Shown here piece by piece: positions 1-13,500 of a stretch of 64,000 nucleotides of DNA (the first letter of the stretch is position 1; every line of letters starts with the position of its first letter). The stretch is from Amoebophrya sp. A120 (Eukaryota; Sar; Dinophyceae; Syndiniales; Amoebophryaceae): positions 5,064,256 to 5,128,255 of the forward strand of contig CAJINV010000005.1 in assembly GCA_905178155.1 (NCBI GenBank), in the 5' to 3' direction. Under the pieces are notes generated by a model, which worked only from the letters and a program-made list of their open reading frames with translations, made no database searches and was not told the origin of the DNA. Both the position numbers and the translations under genes were made by a program.

Positions 1-3000
1 ACGCCAGTGAACATGATTTCCGACAATACTATCGCCGAAGCGAAGGTTTCGGTCGAGGAAATGAACATGATGTTGCAGGAGTCTGTCGCGTTTGCGTTGA
101 ACGGTACAAGGGGGATGTCGCTGCAGGCTTCCCAAGTCGCGGTCAACATTTTGGATGACCTCAGTTCCATCATGACGACCGACCCAGCTGATCCGAGTAA
201 GAAACTCCTACCGTTGGTGCAGAAGTTGAACAAGGGGCAGCCAAATGAATCGTTGAACAGCTTGCTTTCCAACTTGAATTTCACGATCTCCATCCCAGTG
301 GCGTCTGACACGAACGAGATGATGCATTTGGCGGACGAAACGGCTGGGAACAAGATGTTTTTGAAAGCGGTCCAGAATTCGATGGCGTCGCAGATTCAGA
401 CATCGAATTTTATCCCAGAAGTGGTAAAACAGGATTTGAAAGTCGAGACGAAAGAGTTGAAAACCACGAGTTCTGTCCCATTAGCCCAGTCGTTCACCGA
501 AGCGTTTATGGAGATTGACTCGCCGATTTCCGATGAGGAATTGATCGCGACGATCAAGTATCAAATGTAAAAATGTCTGGGTCTGGAAGAATGCACGTTT
601 GTCATGCTTGTCTGGCATGACTCTTAAATCTGTCATGCGCGTTACGCTAGAGCTCCGTTTTTCTGTGATGCAGAAGCGCAGTTTGTCATGCAGAATAGGC
701 AACACCTAGGAGCTCAGAAACTTGTCATGCTGAGCCAGCATTTGTAGCCTCATCATGAGACGCCACCCAGCATCACAAGTTTCCAGACCCAGACACTTTT
801 GCACTTGATATCAAAGGCGCTGCGGCGGATGCGGTGGACACTTTGGTTCCGAACATGCCGAAGGGGGTGGAGCCGAAGGACATCACGGTGTTGATTTTGA
901 AAACCGAGGGAAACAAGAGGGAGATTGTCGTGCAGACACCAGTGCAGAAAACGTTACCAATTCAAACGGTGGAAGTGGTTGAAGAGGTGACGGTGACGAA
1001 TCCTGATGGCAGTACCACAGTCACACAAGTGACGAAACAAGTAACTTCGGTGAATGTCACTGCGGTTGCGACTGCGGCAGCCGAGGCGGAGTACAAGGGT
1101 TCTGCGAACGAGGTTGCGAACAAAATGTCCGCGGCTAGCTTCATGGTCCCGTTTTCGACGCGTATGGAGGTGAACTTAGATTCTATGTTCACTTTAGACG
1201 CTCTTCCGGAGGAAACGCAACCACCGGCAGTCACCGAACCCGCGAAAACCGAACAGCCGGAGGAATTGCCAATAGTGACGGTTGAGGGCGAGATGTCTGT
1301 GGAAATCAAACCCGCGGATCCGAGCAAAACCTTGACTGACAACCAGCTCACCGATCTGGTGAAGGCGGCGGTGGCGAGCACATTAGGTGCGACGACGTTT
1401 GATCCGAAAACCGGGAAGAACACCAAGCCGATGTTCCAGTTGTCGGGCGGGTCGGTTATCAGGTCGGATCAGATCGCGGTGACGAAGTTGGACGGTGGGT
1501 TGCTAGATCCGGACAAGCACACATTCAAAATCGCGGTCCACGGAAACCAGTTGTCCGCCGCGGAGGTTTCGGAAGCGCTGGCGCTGTTGACGAAGCCGCA
1601 GGAAGAGGAGAAACCAGCTGCGCCCGCTGCAGGTCCAGGTGCACCAACAACCGGTATCAAATGTAAAAATGTCTGGGTCTGGAAGAGTTGGAACTTGTGA
1701 TGCAAACTCTGGAACAGACAAAAATTTGTGTTGCATGAGCGCCAAAAGCTGCCCACTTCTTGGCACGCATGTGGCAAGTTTCTCATGCGGGACAGGCATC
1801 ATGAGGCGTGCTCAAAACCTGTGATGCTTTTGCCTGCATCAGACACCATTTGCGTGATCCGAAATATGCATGACAAATCTACAAATCTTCCAGACCCAGA
1901 CACTTTTGCATTTGATAACCGGCACCGGCACTGCAACTGCAGCCCCGCCGAGAAAGGACGTTGTGACAGAGAGGCAGCTGAACTTCCAATCGTTAGTCCA
2001 GACCAAGCTCATCGAAGAAGCGGTGAAGAAGAACCAGGAAGTGAAGCCAAATTCCTTCGAAGTGGTTGGATCCGCGCAGCAGACACCGTTAACCACTGTG
2101 AAGACGAAATTGAAGATCCAATCAACAGGGAAGACCCAGAAGGAGGTCGCGGCGGCGATTAGAGGTTCTGTGTCGAAATCTCTGAACGATTTGGGTGGAA
2201 CGGCTTTGACTGCGGACCACGTGAGCTTGTTGTTTATGGACACAAGTACAACACCCCCGACGGAGATCTTCCCGGACAGTTTGGAATTAGTTTCCCCCAA
2301 CGCGGACATTGAGGTTTCCATCGTCGTTCCGAGTAACGAGAAAACGGTCATTGAGCTATTAGACCCGACGGACTTCCCGAACAAAGTGTTTAACAAAGCG
2401 GTGATCAACAATTTAGATAACACCGCGACCAACACGGGAGTCTCAGTCTCCGGGTTTGAAATCGATCCAGCGCAGGGCGCGCCGAAGGTGAGCCAGGCAG
2501 TGGATCTGGATCTATCATTACCGGTGGAAGATCTCGCGACGTTACCGGACCCGGAGACCATGACGTTCGTGATTCAGAACGCGGCGAGCGAAGCTTTGGT
2601 AAAAGCGTTTGAAAACGAACCCGCGGCGACGAAGGACATGATCTCGCTGGCGAGGGATATGATTTCCTTAGTCTACCCCGATCCGAAGATCACAAGCAAT
2701 TTCACGATTTCTGTGCTCTCCGTGAAGGATTTGCCGTACAACGTCGCGACCGAAACGGCGGAGAAGATCATGCAGGTTTTGAAGGGAAATCCGACACTGT
2801 TTCTCGCGCCTCTCCGGACGGAATTGACAACACTAGGCGTCGAATTCGACAAAACGAAGCCGATCAACGTGACCGAGGAAGCGGCGGTGCCCGAGCCGGC
2901 AGCGAGAGCGGTTGCGCCCGCGTTGCAGGCTTCGGCGAAGCAGGGGGCGATTCCGGTTCAGGATTTCCCCGACGTTTCGCTTGCGTTCGTGGAATCGAAA

Positions 3001-6000
3001 TTGTCCATGCCGGTGTCTGCGACGATCCGGAACGATCCGAAGTTAGAGCCGTTGCTGATCTCCGGGTCGGATGAGCAGTTCGCGACGCTGATGGCGAAGT
3101 CGCTTTCCAGGGCTTTGAAAATTGAATTCCCGGATAGGCTGGCGTTATTACCGAAGGAGAACGAGATTTCGATTACGAACATAGAGGTGCACCCGGCGAC
3201 TGGCGCGAGGACTTTTGACATCTTGATCCAGGGACGGAGGACGAAAGCGGACACTAGCTTGATCGGCGATATCCTCGGTCTCGTATCTTCTACCAGTGAG
3301 AACACAGATTTGGCGAACCGGGTGTATGCCAGTATGGCCAAGGAGATGACGAAGATCGCGTATGAAGAGGAATTAACCGCTGGCACCATGACGGAAGCTG
3401 ATTTACCGGTTTTAGTCCCAGAAGGAATGGAAGCGCGGGCCAGCTTCATGCAACCCTCGTTGGCGCAGGCACGGCAGAAAACGCAAACCGCATCGGAATT
3501 CGTCTACCGAGTGGAGGGTGGTGTTGCACCCCCGACACCGGAGGACTTGCAGAAATCGGTGCAGAAGGCGATCTTTGAATCTACCGGGATCATGATCCCA
3601 TTGGAGCAGGTCGCGATTGTCTCCGCGATTCCGACGGGGAAGCGGGATGAGTTCAAGGTGAAACTCGCAGTCCCGATGGCAGGCGATGTGGTGCGAGCCG
3701 CATTGTCTGCCTCGGACGCGGAGAAGAGTGGGCTGTTCGCGAATAGCATGCGGTATAAAAATTTGATAGGGCGGGTGTTTTTGACAGAATGTTTTTTTGC
3801 GTTTTGCGCATGACAAAATCTTCTTTGATACCGAATTGTGCATGACAAACCGCATAGAAGAATTCTGAATTAAGTACTTATTCAATCAAAAAAACAGCGA
3901 CGCTCTCCGCGACATGGGTCACTACACTGTGGCTGGCATGAAAGTCGAAACCCAGGATGCAGAGCGGTCGAACTTCATCAAGGGGATTGTTTCCCTCGAA
4001 TTCCCGCCGGACGACCCGTTTCTCCCCGCGTCAGAGAGGGAAACCGCGAAAAAGATGGCGGCGAACGCGCTGCAAGCTGCCGTCGCGGAATCGCTGCGGG
4101 ATAAGATCCCGGACATAGTGCCTGGTGATGTGACGATCACACCATCGTCGGAGTACGCGGATGGAAATACCAAGAGCTTCATCATTGTGGTCAAGGTCCC
4201 GAATGACGATTTGCAGGACGGGCTCGCCTCCGTTATCGCGGACATGTTCAGCGCCGACGGGGATAACTCCGCGTTCTTGACGAGCATCTCTTCCTCTCTA
4301 ACAGAAAAGGGCTTCGACACCCCCGTCCCGGAGATCAAGGGGAAGGCAGAAAATTCCGCGAACATCCTCCCCGTTCTCCCCTCCGAAGACAGCGCGTTGG
4401 GCGATGAAGCAGACAAGAAGTGGGCGGACGGGCCGACTTTGGTTGAAGCATCACTTATCGTCACTCTGTCCGAAGCGAGAACCAATGAGTACCCGGTTAG
4501 GGAGTTGGATACGGTTGTCCGGAACGCTTTAGCCGCGACTACCGGGACGCTTTTCACCGCGGAAGACATTGCGGTCGTGATCTTCCCGACATATGAAGAA
4601 ACAGTTCTCCAGCCCAACGAGGTAAAAGTGACGTTCGCGTTTTTCTTGGATAAGGTCAACGCCGCGGCTGCGCAGTCGATCATTTTAATCTTCTCTGAAG
4701 GGTCTGGTGACGCGACGCAGCAAGCAACGGAAGCGGCTTTGACCACCGCTTTGATCACCGCTGCGGGCGAGGAGAACCTCGCGAAGGTGGTTAGTTGCAG
4801 GTTCAACGGGTTCGCGAGAATCGCCGCGCATGTGACTGTGGGGATGAAGGTAACCGCGCCGACGGCTACCGCGCCGACAGAGGAGAATTTGAAGGCGAAG
4901 ATGAAATCCGAAGCCGTGAACCAGTTCAACGCCGTTGGTGGGTATGAGTTATTACCGCAACATGCGCATGTCAAAGTCAACTCTGTTCGAAGACGAATGG
5001 CGGAACTACCGGTGGATCCAAAGAAACAACGAAACAAGGCGTTCGCCGGTAGGAGGAATTTGGAACACCAGGAGCGGAGGTTACAGGATGCGACAGACTT
5101 CGACATGGACGTCACAGTTCCGGTTTCGGGCGCTTTGGCAAGGGACTTAACCTTGACATCGCATCAAATGGGCCAGGACGTGACAACGTTCATCCACGGG
5201 AACATGACGCAGAAGTTATCGGACGCTGGGCAGGGGGACATTTCCTCCACAGTGATCGAGCGCGAAGGCCGTCTCCGGTTCTTCATGGAATTGCTGGGGA
5301 AAATGCCCGCAAGTCTCGGTGTTGCGCCGGAGACCAAGGCGATTCTGGCCGATAGCGCTGGTATAGGATAATTTTGGATTTTGATTTATTGCTATAGTTG
5401 TTCGTTATCCTTATCGTGCATGACAGATTTTTTCGCTTTTTGCTGATTCTGCATCACAAAACAGTTCAACAGGTCATCTACAGCAACTTCCGCATTTTTA
5501 CATACAAATCTCTCTATCAGGTCAAGCCCTTTCCCAATTCGCCCTCGACTACAACGTCGGTGCGGTTTCTGCGAAGCAGGTCGTCATTCTCGCCGATACA
5601 AACAGCAACTACAAGTTCGCCATTCTGTTCAGCTCCGATCAACGGCAGGAGATCGTGCTTTTGACCCAGAACCTGGCGATTCATAAAGATAAGTTCACGG
5701 CACCATTGAAGACCAGGATCGAAATGTCCGGTGTTGGCTTACCAACAGAGGAGAAATTCACGCTGGACGAAATCCGGCCCGCGATGCAGGCAACCACAAC
5801 CCCCATGGACACGGAGGAAGAAACCTACACGGTGACGAACGCTTTCGCTCTAACCGTGCAGGATATCAATGGCATGATGATGGCGGCTACGGCTGAAGCC
5901 GTGAACAGCAACACAGCCGGCGAGACGAATCTCGCAGCGCAAGATGTCGCTTTGGACACAATAAGCGAAACCGGTGGAAGCCGGGCTTTGGAGATGCTGC

Positions 6001-8991
6001 GGCTGAGTGAGGAGAGAAGCGAGGCGAGAATGAACAGGATGAGAAACAGCATCAGCAGAAGACCGACATTGGGGTCGAAGGAAGGTAAGTACTTATTCGG
6101 GTTTTGCATCACAAATTTAGAATAGGTTTGTGGTTTTGCATCACAAGTTTTTTTCGCATTTATTTCTTCGGTTTAGCATGGCAAAAGTAGCCTTTTCGCA
6201 TGACAAATTTCATCACAACTTGACACACGACAACTTGAACACATCTCAGGTCCAGCCTCTGCTTACCAGCGGTTGCTCCAGGCTTCGGACTCGAATTTGA
6301 AAATCCAGAACATGACGCTGACCATCCCTACCACCTCCCCCCTCGCGAAGATTATTCTCTCCGAGGGTAATACCGTGTTCATCAACGCTTTTTCCGCGAT
6401 TCTCTCCACCATGGCCAACGCTATTGGCGTGAACATCGTGAAAGCGGACTTATTCGGTGAAGCACAACCGCCACCCGGGCAGCCGAATTCCATGCAGGCA
6501 ATTCTCGCTCTGTACATGTCCGGCGACGCCAACGCCGCTTTCGTCGCGATGATTCAGGGCGCAATCGCCGCGGCACTAGCTGCCGCAGCAGGGATGCCGA
6601 TCGACTCCGGGCAGATTGTCGTCACTATTACCGGGTCGACAACTCTTCCAAATGGTATGACGCAGAAGGAAGTCGACGTCGCGGTGAATATCAAAAAATC
6701 AGAAGCGGGCACCGCGAAAGCTGCGGAAACACAATCTACCGCAGTCGCAAACGTGATGACCGCGGGGAACACGGATTTTGCGGAGGAATTAACCACGCAG
6801 GTAGCCGCAGTAGCGGAGGAAAAGGGCATTGTCGTCGACACAACGGTCTCGATCGCGCCACTGGTTGAAGCGGTTGTTGCTTTTGTCCAAGCGGTTGTGA
6901 TCACGATCATTACAACTACAACCACCACAACGACAACAGAGCTCACCACGGAACCGCCGGCAATAGTCACGGATCCGCCAGAAGTGGAGGAGGAGGAAGC
7001 GGAATTAGTCCCGCCGGGGACAGATGCGGCTTCCGCAACACTCATGATCATCGTGATGGCGCTGTTCGTTTCTGGTGGTTTAGCGGGTTACCGGCACCAG
7101 GTGATGAAGAAGCGCGCGAAGATGTTCCACGACATGATAGAAGACGCATTTGATGTCGTGTTCGAGCAGAAGACCCCGGATATTGAAATCGTCCCCTGGG
7201 ACATCTTCATAGAACCCTATTTGGACGGAACCGAACCGGGGATAGTGGATATGATTCTCGGGAAAGGACCGAGGGATCCGTTGTTGGATGATCCAAGCTT
7301 GTCACCGGAGTTGTTAGCGATCAAACGGCTACAAGAACAGCACAAGGAATTGCCGCATGGGGAAAATCACGGTAGTAGTGCACATGCTGGTGGTCACAAC
7401 TCCGACCAATCTACCGCCGCGGGTTCCGCTACAGCGAGCGATACCGAGTTCAACGCGAAAGCACACGACCCGAACGCGGGCGATCATTCCATCTTGCACC
7501 ACAAACCACCAATCGCGATCTACAACTTCAAAGTGTTAATCCCGTTTCCAAATGGTGAGAACTACCAGGGTGTGGGCGTGGACAAGAAATTCTCAAGATG
7601 GACGAAACTGATCGACCACAAACTCGCGGATAAAATGCACCACGAGAAGCTGCAGATGCAGAAAGCATATCTCGGGAAGCCAGATCCGGAAATCAAGTTC
7701 ATCGATCCGCACAAGGATTTACCGCTCGGGTTGTACAACAACGCGAAAGAATTGTCTGAGACGATTCTGGACCAGATAGTCGACAAGGATTCCCCACGGA
7801 ACATCCCCGACCCGTTAGTCGTGAAACGGAAGCTCGCGGAATTAGAAGAGCGGAAAGCGAAGAGGAAAGCGGCGGAGGAATACGATAAAGCTCATCACAC
7901 CCACACCGCGCACCACGGAGAGGATCTGGAAGCGGGTCATGATGAGGATAAGGAAATTGAGGCGATTAACAAGCCGAGAGAGGGGTTGTTGGAAGTTTTA
8001 GAAGTCCACGTGAAGATCGCGATCGGCGAGCGGATCCACAGCTACCGCGAGGATGAGCATGAGGAGGAAAGACACCATCACCACCACAAGAGGAAGCACA
8101 GTAAAGACGACCAGAAATCTCTCTCCGAGTCTTCCGATGGAAAGCCGGGAATCCACATTGTTTCCGATTTAGTCGACATTTCTATCGACGACTACGAAGT
8201 GGAATCAGTAGAGGAGTTTGACTATCCACTGCAAAATTGTATCGTACTGGTACTACTTCTACTTGCATATCGTGCATGACAAATCTCCAGAGTCTTAGCT
8301 GACTCAGCATTACAAATTCCAGGTTCTTTTTGAAAAAATTTGTGATGCAAGTTGTACTTAGTACGATACATTTGCCATGCATATCGACGATCCTGGCGAA
8401 CTCCGCGGCATCGCGTTGTTCCGCCACGCGGCGGAAAAGGCGAGAAGACAGTTGAGAGTCACGAAGGGGCATAAAGCCGTCGTGAATGACGAGGAAAGAT
8501 TGCAGTTGACCCAGGCACAGCGGTCCTTCGCCAACATCGCGAGCAGTCTGATGGAGCAACAGGGGAGCAAAAAGGGAGGCTTGCGGTTTTCCTCTTCCAT
8601 GCTCGTGAAGCAGCAGGAAGAGGAGGACCGGATCAAACAGCAACAGAAAGAGAAAAGACGGGAGGAAAAACGGCAAATGAAGGCCATGATGTCCGATGAG
8701 GAATTAGAGGAAAGAAGACAGTTGAAAAAGCAGAAGAAAAAGGACAAAAAGAGGAAATCCAGCACTTCCGCCAAGAGAAAATCCTCCGTCGCGAGTCAAG
8801 ATTCTATGCTGTCGATCGAAGACGGGACCGTGGACGACGCTTTTGACGAAAACGTCAATGAGTTGAGAAACATGACAAGAGCCTCGACGGAAAAAAAGCG
8901 GTCTAGCTCCCCCGGCCAGGCGAGGTTCGAGGACGTCGCCAGGCGGGACAGCATGGAGAGTTTGGATCCTGATGTGCCAGTGGAAAGGTGA
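1..8991 (+). CDS. giant single-pass membrane protein with repeated alpha/beta ectodomain units (5' partial)
   Basis: Exons 1-558, 816-1654, 1923-3752, 3898-5360, 5521-6084, 6250-8222 and 8389-8991 join in one frame and encode at least 2609 residues; the 5' end lies outside the window. The first ~2010 residues are built of loosely repeated units of about 100-150 residues: an Ala-rich helix, then a strand beginning V-x-I, then a second strand such as FKIAVHG, FDILIQG or VDVAVNIK. A Thr-rich stalk (ITTTTTTTTTELTTEPP) and an acidic stretch precede one membrane segment (about residues 2012-2032, LMIIVMALFVSGGLAGY). The ~575-residue tail is charged and ends in a Lys/Arg-rich, probably coiled-coil region. 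GT-AG introns are 3753-3897, 5361-5520 and 6085-6249; three other introns are inverted-repeat elements. A surface adhesin or receptor is inferred. The fold resembles SEA or ferredoxin-like units, but I do not recognise the family. Confidence 0.8.
559..810 (+). mobile_element. introner-like element, type A
   Basis: TIRs open TATCAAATGTAAAAATG and close with the complement. Flanks are TCAAG/TCAAA. Removing 559-815 restores the frame from ATIK to GAAAD. The interior matches the elements at 21411 and 22715 in inverted orientation. Confidence 0.9.
1655..1917 (+). mobile_element. introner-like element, type A
   Basis: The element runs TATCAAATG to CATTTGATA with TIRs of about 32 bp and a perfect ACCGG duplication at 1650-1654 and 1918-1922. 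Excision joins PTTG to TGTATA in frame. Confidence 0.93.
8223..8383 (+). mobile_element. introner-like element, type B
   Basis: A diverged type B TIR (TATCCACTGCAAAA, closing TTTGCCATGCATA) with flanks TTGAC/TCGAC. Excision joins EEFD to DPGEL in frame. Confidence 0.82.
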
Positions 8992-10510
8992 AGTGGGTTT
9001 TAGATGAACAAATGTAAGAGTTGTTGTTGAAAATAACTCGAAAAGAAAAAGATTCGAACTTTTTTAATTCTTGCGATAAGCATACTTACTTAAATTTTAA
9101 ACGATGTGATGTGCGAAAATTGAAAATCAAATCATTGACAGAATTGATGTGCAGAGATGTTTGTCAGAAATTCTAACAGGAACAGCAAAAATGGCTACAA
9201 CTCCATGTGAAAACAAGTGTGAACAACCTAAATTTTTTTTTTGAATCCTTACCCCCATTAGAATTATCGTCTGATATCTTTCTGTCCTCTCTATTTCTCT
9301 ACCCCATTTTTCTGTCCTCTCGAGAATACAAAGCGAAAAAACTCCAAAACAGTCCTCAATTTGATCGAAAAAACGTCCTCAAAACTCAGAAAGATTTACG
9401 TATAAGCATTACATACTCTATCCGAGATACAACTCGTTAAGACTCATCAATTGACAATTTCAAAAGCTCATAAATATGAATCACAAAGACTCTTGCCTAC
9501 AAGCAAAAGTACCACGTCCTCACAGTGGGAAATTGCTTCTGCGCATGGTTTTTGTTTTTTCTCTTTCTGTGAATTAGACTCGAAAAGAATAGATAACTGC
9601 AAGATATTGAAAAAAATGCGAAAAGAATTAAAAACGCCGGCAATTTATTCCAGCTTTTGGTTTGCCGGTCGTAATATCACGATCTAAAAAACAGTGTCAC
9701 CCAAAAAACCTATGCAAATCGGAACTACAGAGAAAAAGTACTACAAAATCCGTAGAGACTGAAACTATGCTCCAGAAATAGCACAGAGTGGTTTGACCTA
9801 TCCAAGATACAGCAAATTCAAGCGCGAAGGTGGTGTGGGAAAAACTACACAAGAACTTCTGCCGCGAAATAGTTTTATCCAAGATACACAAAACCGAATC
9901 AATCGCTTAAGTTGGCGTATTTTTTTAGCTCTTCACAGGGAGAAACCGTTTCGAATCTGTGCAAATGAAGCTATTAGAAGAACTGTGTCACATATCTTTT
10001 TTTCAAAAATGTTGAGATCTTAAGTATGTTGAAAAAACAGCTCGATACAACTAGCGAAAAATGATTGGTGTCATGAAAAGAACAAGATGAACTGCAATGA
10101 AATTCTGTACAATGTGAATCGTAATTCAATCCTCTACATCAAGAAAGAAATGAAAGTGAAGAAAGCAGGCCGTTGGCCAAGCTTTCGCTTTCCGATTTTT
10201 GCAAATACGGTCGCAATGCAGGATTGTAGGTGTTCCGTTCGTGCCAATTCTCCTTTTGCGTCCACCATTATTTTCTTGTGTCTTTGTGTCCTATTTGTAT
10301 TTTTGTTTTGCTTCAAGTTGTTTCTGCTTTCTCTTTTTGCAAACCAATTTTTTCGTTTGGAGCGTGAGGCCCATATAAGTACTTCTTCTAGCCACGTTGG
10401 CGCACCGTCGCGCGAAAGTGAAGGAGAAGCAACATAGACATACACAGGAGCGCTTCCATCCTTCACACTAATGGTGCTCACAAACGTAGTAGTACCGGAA
10501 GAGAATCGTC
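8992..10510. other. intergenic, AT-rich
   Basis: About 1.5 kb of AT-rich DNA between the membrane protein and the glycosyltransferase. I see no coding pattern, tRNA or inverted-repeat element. It probably holds the 3' UTR and the next gene's leader. Confidence 0.6.
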
Positions 10511-13500
10511 ATGGGGATGGTGTTCTGGCTCTTCTCGGTTCTGTTAAGCACCCTAACAACCCTCCTCATCGCCGTCTCACGCCACCAGCGACTAGTCTGC
10601 CTCTCCCTAAACGGCCCACAATGCACACTGACGCTGCGCTTCTTTCCAAAAGGGAACAAGCTGCACCAGGGGCTACCGCAAGAGCAGTGCCAGGCGGTGG
10701 AAAGTACAACCGAAGAGTCCGATTCCACCGCGGAACAAGCTATGGGAGCGTCTGAGCGATTATCTAGTTTTTTATTCAAAAAAACCTCTTCAAAGCTTTT
10801 AAATAGCAACTTTCCGCTCGCGATTGGGGCGCGGAAGCGTCGTCATCGGGAAACGGCACAGGTGAGTTTGAAGGCGGTGCCCAGAATTGATATCATGTTG
10901 AAGCATCTAGATGGAGCCCCAACTTGAACTAGCTATACTCAGGATGCCAATTTGATTGAAGAGACAGGTTAAATTAGAGCTGTTTGCTCCTTGTTTGTGT
11001 AGATGGTCCAGACGCTTACCCGGCCCTAGGTGACCACGAAACCGGAACGGGGCCCGCCAGCAGCCGCGTCGCGACTCGGCCCCGACGACATTTGCTGCGC
11101 CAAGTGCCTCAGGTAGAGAGTCCAGCCTTGTGCGGCAGTTCTATCCTTCTGAAGAATCCAGATAGGCCCCACCTTGGGCTCGCTACTTTGGAGCGTGGGC
11201 TTCCTTTCAAGACATGGGCGAAAATATCGGAAGCCGGTAATGGTCAGGGGCGCTGGAAGCTTTAGGCTTTTTCCGCCCTGCACATCCTGCCCACCTAAGA
11301 ATACGAAGCCACTCGTGTTTCGACACGCGGGGCCCCGGGTCGTTTTGGTGGCGGGCTTCCCTGGTTCGCCGCCGGATACAGCTACGCTCGTCGTCTGAAA
11401 CGGGCGCTACTCTAAACGCATCCGCCATATAAGAGCCGCACGCAACTCAGCGGGCTTGAGTTGAGGCCTCATGTGCATGCCCGTAATTGACACAAACTCC
11501 GCACACCGGTGAAAACCTTACCAGAACCGCACCCCTTTGGCGATGTTTCCGGGCGCGAATAAAAATGAGAAGGGTCCCGGCGATGTAGGTTGGAGGCGAA
11601 GCACGTACTGGCAGCACACCAAAATACCTCCGCAGACACTGCAAATAAAAGCAGGCCTTTTTCGATTGCTCTGAAGTACAAATCTCAAGCATCCAGGTAG
11701 CTAGTTCAAGTCGGGGCTCCATCCAGATATTTAATTTCGACACCCCAGCCAGAAGCTCCGTCTTCCGTTCTCCAGACGGATCCGAAATGATCACCGTTTC
11801 GCAAGTTTCGCCATCAATAAAGTTGCTATCTAAAAGCTCTAAAATGATTTTTTTGAATAAAAAATTAGATAATCGCTCAGACGGTCCCATACAAGCGAAG
11901 GCGCTGGAAAGTACCGAAGAGTCCGATTCCACCGCGGAACAAGCGAAGGCAAAACGAGCGGAAGAGGCAAAATCCCTGCTCGGGGCCGGGCTAACAAGGA
12001 GAGAGGCTGCGGTAGAGGCCGGGATGAAAAGTCCGTTGCTAGCAGCACTAGCAGGAAGTCCAGGTCTATCGACGTCACATGTTGACAACGCCGTCGCACT
12101 CGGAAGTACTGCACCAACTGCTACATCTACTACCTCGCCTACCGCAGTACAACAATCATCGAAGGCCACTTCTCCCACTGGTCGTCGAGGTTCTACTTCC
12201 CGTGTCCGCTGCATCGGGAATTTTGACTCCGTCTTAGGTACGTACGAGAAGGTATGAGGGTGCACAACTCCTCCCCTCCTCATTAGTATAGCATGAACGG
12301 CAATACAAGCATTAGCAAGACTGCTGGCTTTGCATGACAAATGTTCTTCACAGGAGTGTCGTGCCGTTTGGGGTTCCGGAGTTTGTCATGCAAACAGTGC
12401 CAAGAGGCACAGACTGGATTTGGTGTTTTGCATGACAAATGAGGGGGAGGGGGGGTTGCGCACTGTCATAGAAGGAAAGAGGCTGGTTCCAAACGGCGGC
12501 CGATGCGGCAAACGCGCGGCAGTGCCTGTTTTCTGATGTGTGCTACGACTTGAAGGTGGAAGATTGGGTGTTTTACACGACACGAAGAAATGCTCGTGCA
12601 GGAGCAGGACTACTGCATCAGAGTCAGACAGCACTACCTGACATCCGTTCCTTCGATGCCAATACTGGGCCGCAATACAAATTCCGACATAGGAAAGCCG
12701 AGGGGGACAATCACGACGCGGATTTCGTTCCCCTTGGCCACGGATTTTCCGTGTCAGAGGATTTGCAGCCGGAAAAGCGGTATGCATTGCAAAAGCAACG
12801 TACTAGTTGATGTACGAATTGCATTACAAGTTTTATTCGCAGCATGAAAAGTGGAGTTTGTAGTGCTGCTCTACCTTGTGAAGCAGAGTTGTCATGCACA
12901 TCTGCAATTGGTACGGGCACGAACACGTTGCTCTTGCAATGCATAAGCGGAAGGCCTGGCGGTTCAGCAGCCACTATCGAACGGCAAGTACAGGCACTGC
13001 GACTTTATCTTCACTGGAAGATGATACCGGCGGCCCTTCGGAAGGAGATCAGAAAAGCACAACGTTCCCGCGTTCCTTCACGCCGATGATAGTAGAAGCA
13101 GGCACGACGACGAAAACAAAGTTCCTCGACGATGGCGTTTACATGCTGACCCAACCCAAGTACCTTGACAACGTGGGCCACGCGCTGGAAGACGGCGTCA
13201 TGAACCTCCTTGCCACGCTCTTCAAGTTTGGCGTGTACACTCCCTGTCCGAACATCATTCTGGTCCAGAGCTGCGCGGAGCTGTTTCTGCGCGAGGCGAA
13301 GGGGGAGAAAAGAACGAAGTTGTGTCAGAAGTTTGTGAAGGATTTTTTCGGCGTTTTGAGTGGCAACTGCACTGACACATCGGCAGCCGCAGCGACCACT
13401 GCGAAAAACAACAATAACCCGCAAATATTAAGCCAGCAAAGTTCTACTGGCGCGCTGCAACTTATGGGAGTGTCAGGATCGAAATCGACAATATCGAAAA

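Noticed and set aside
3922-5115. 397-residue minus-strand open frame
   Set aside because: It is the antisense shadow of a coding exon of the membrane protein; its composition (Ser/Ala/Val-rich) mirrors the sense codons and no family motif appears.
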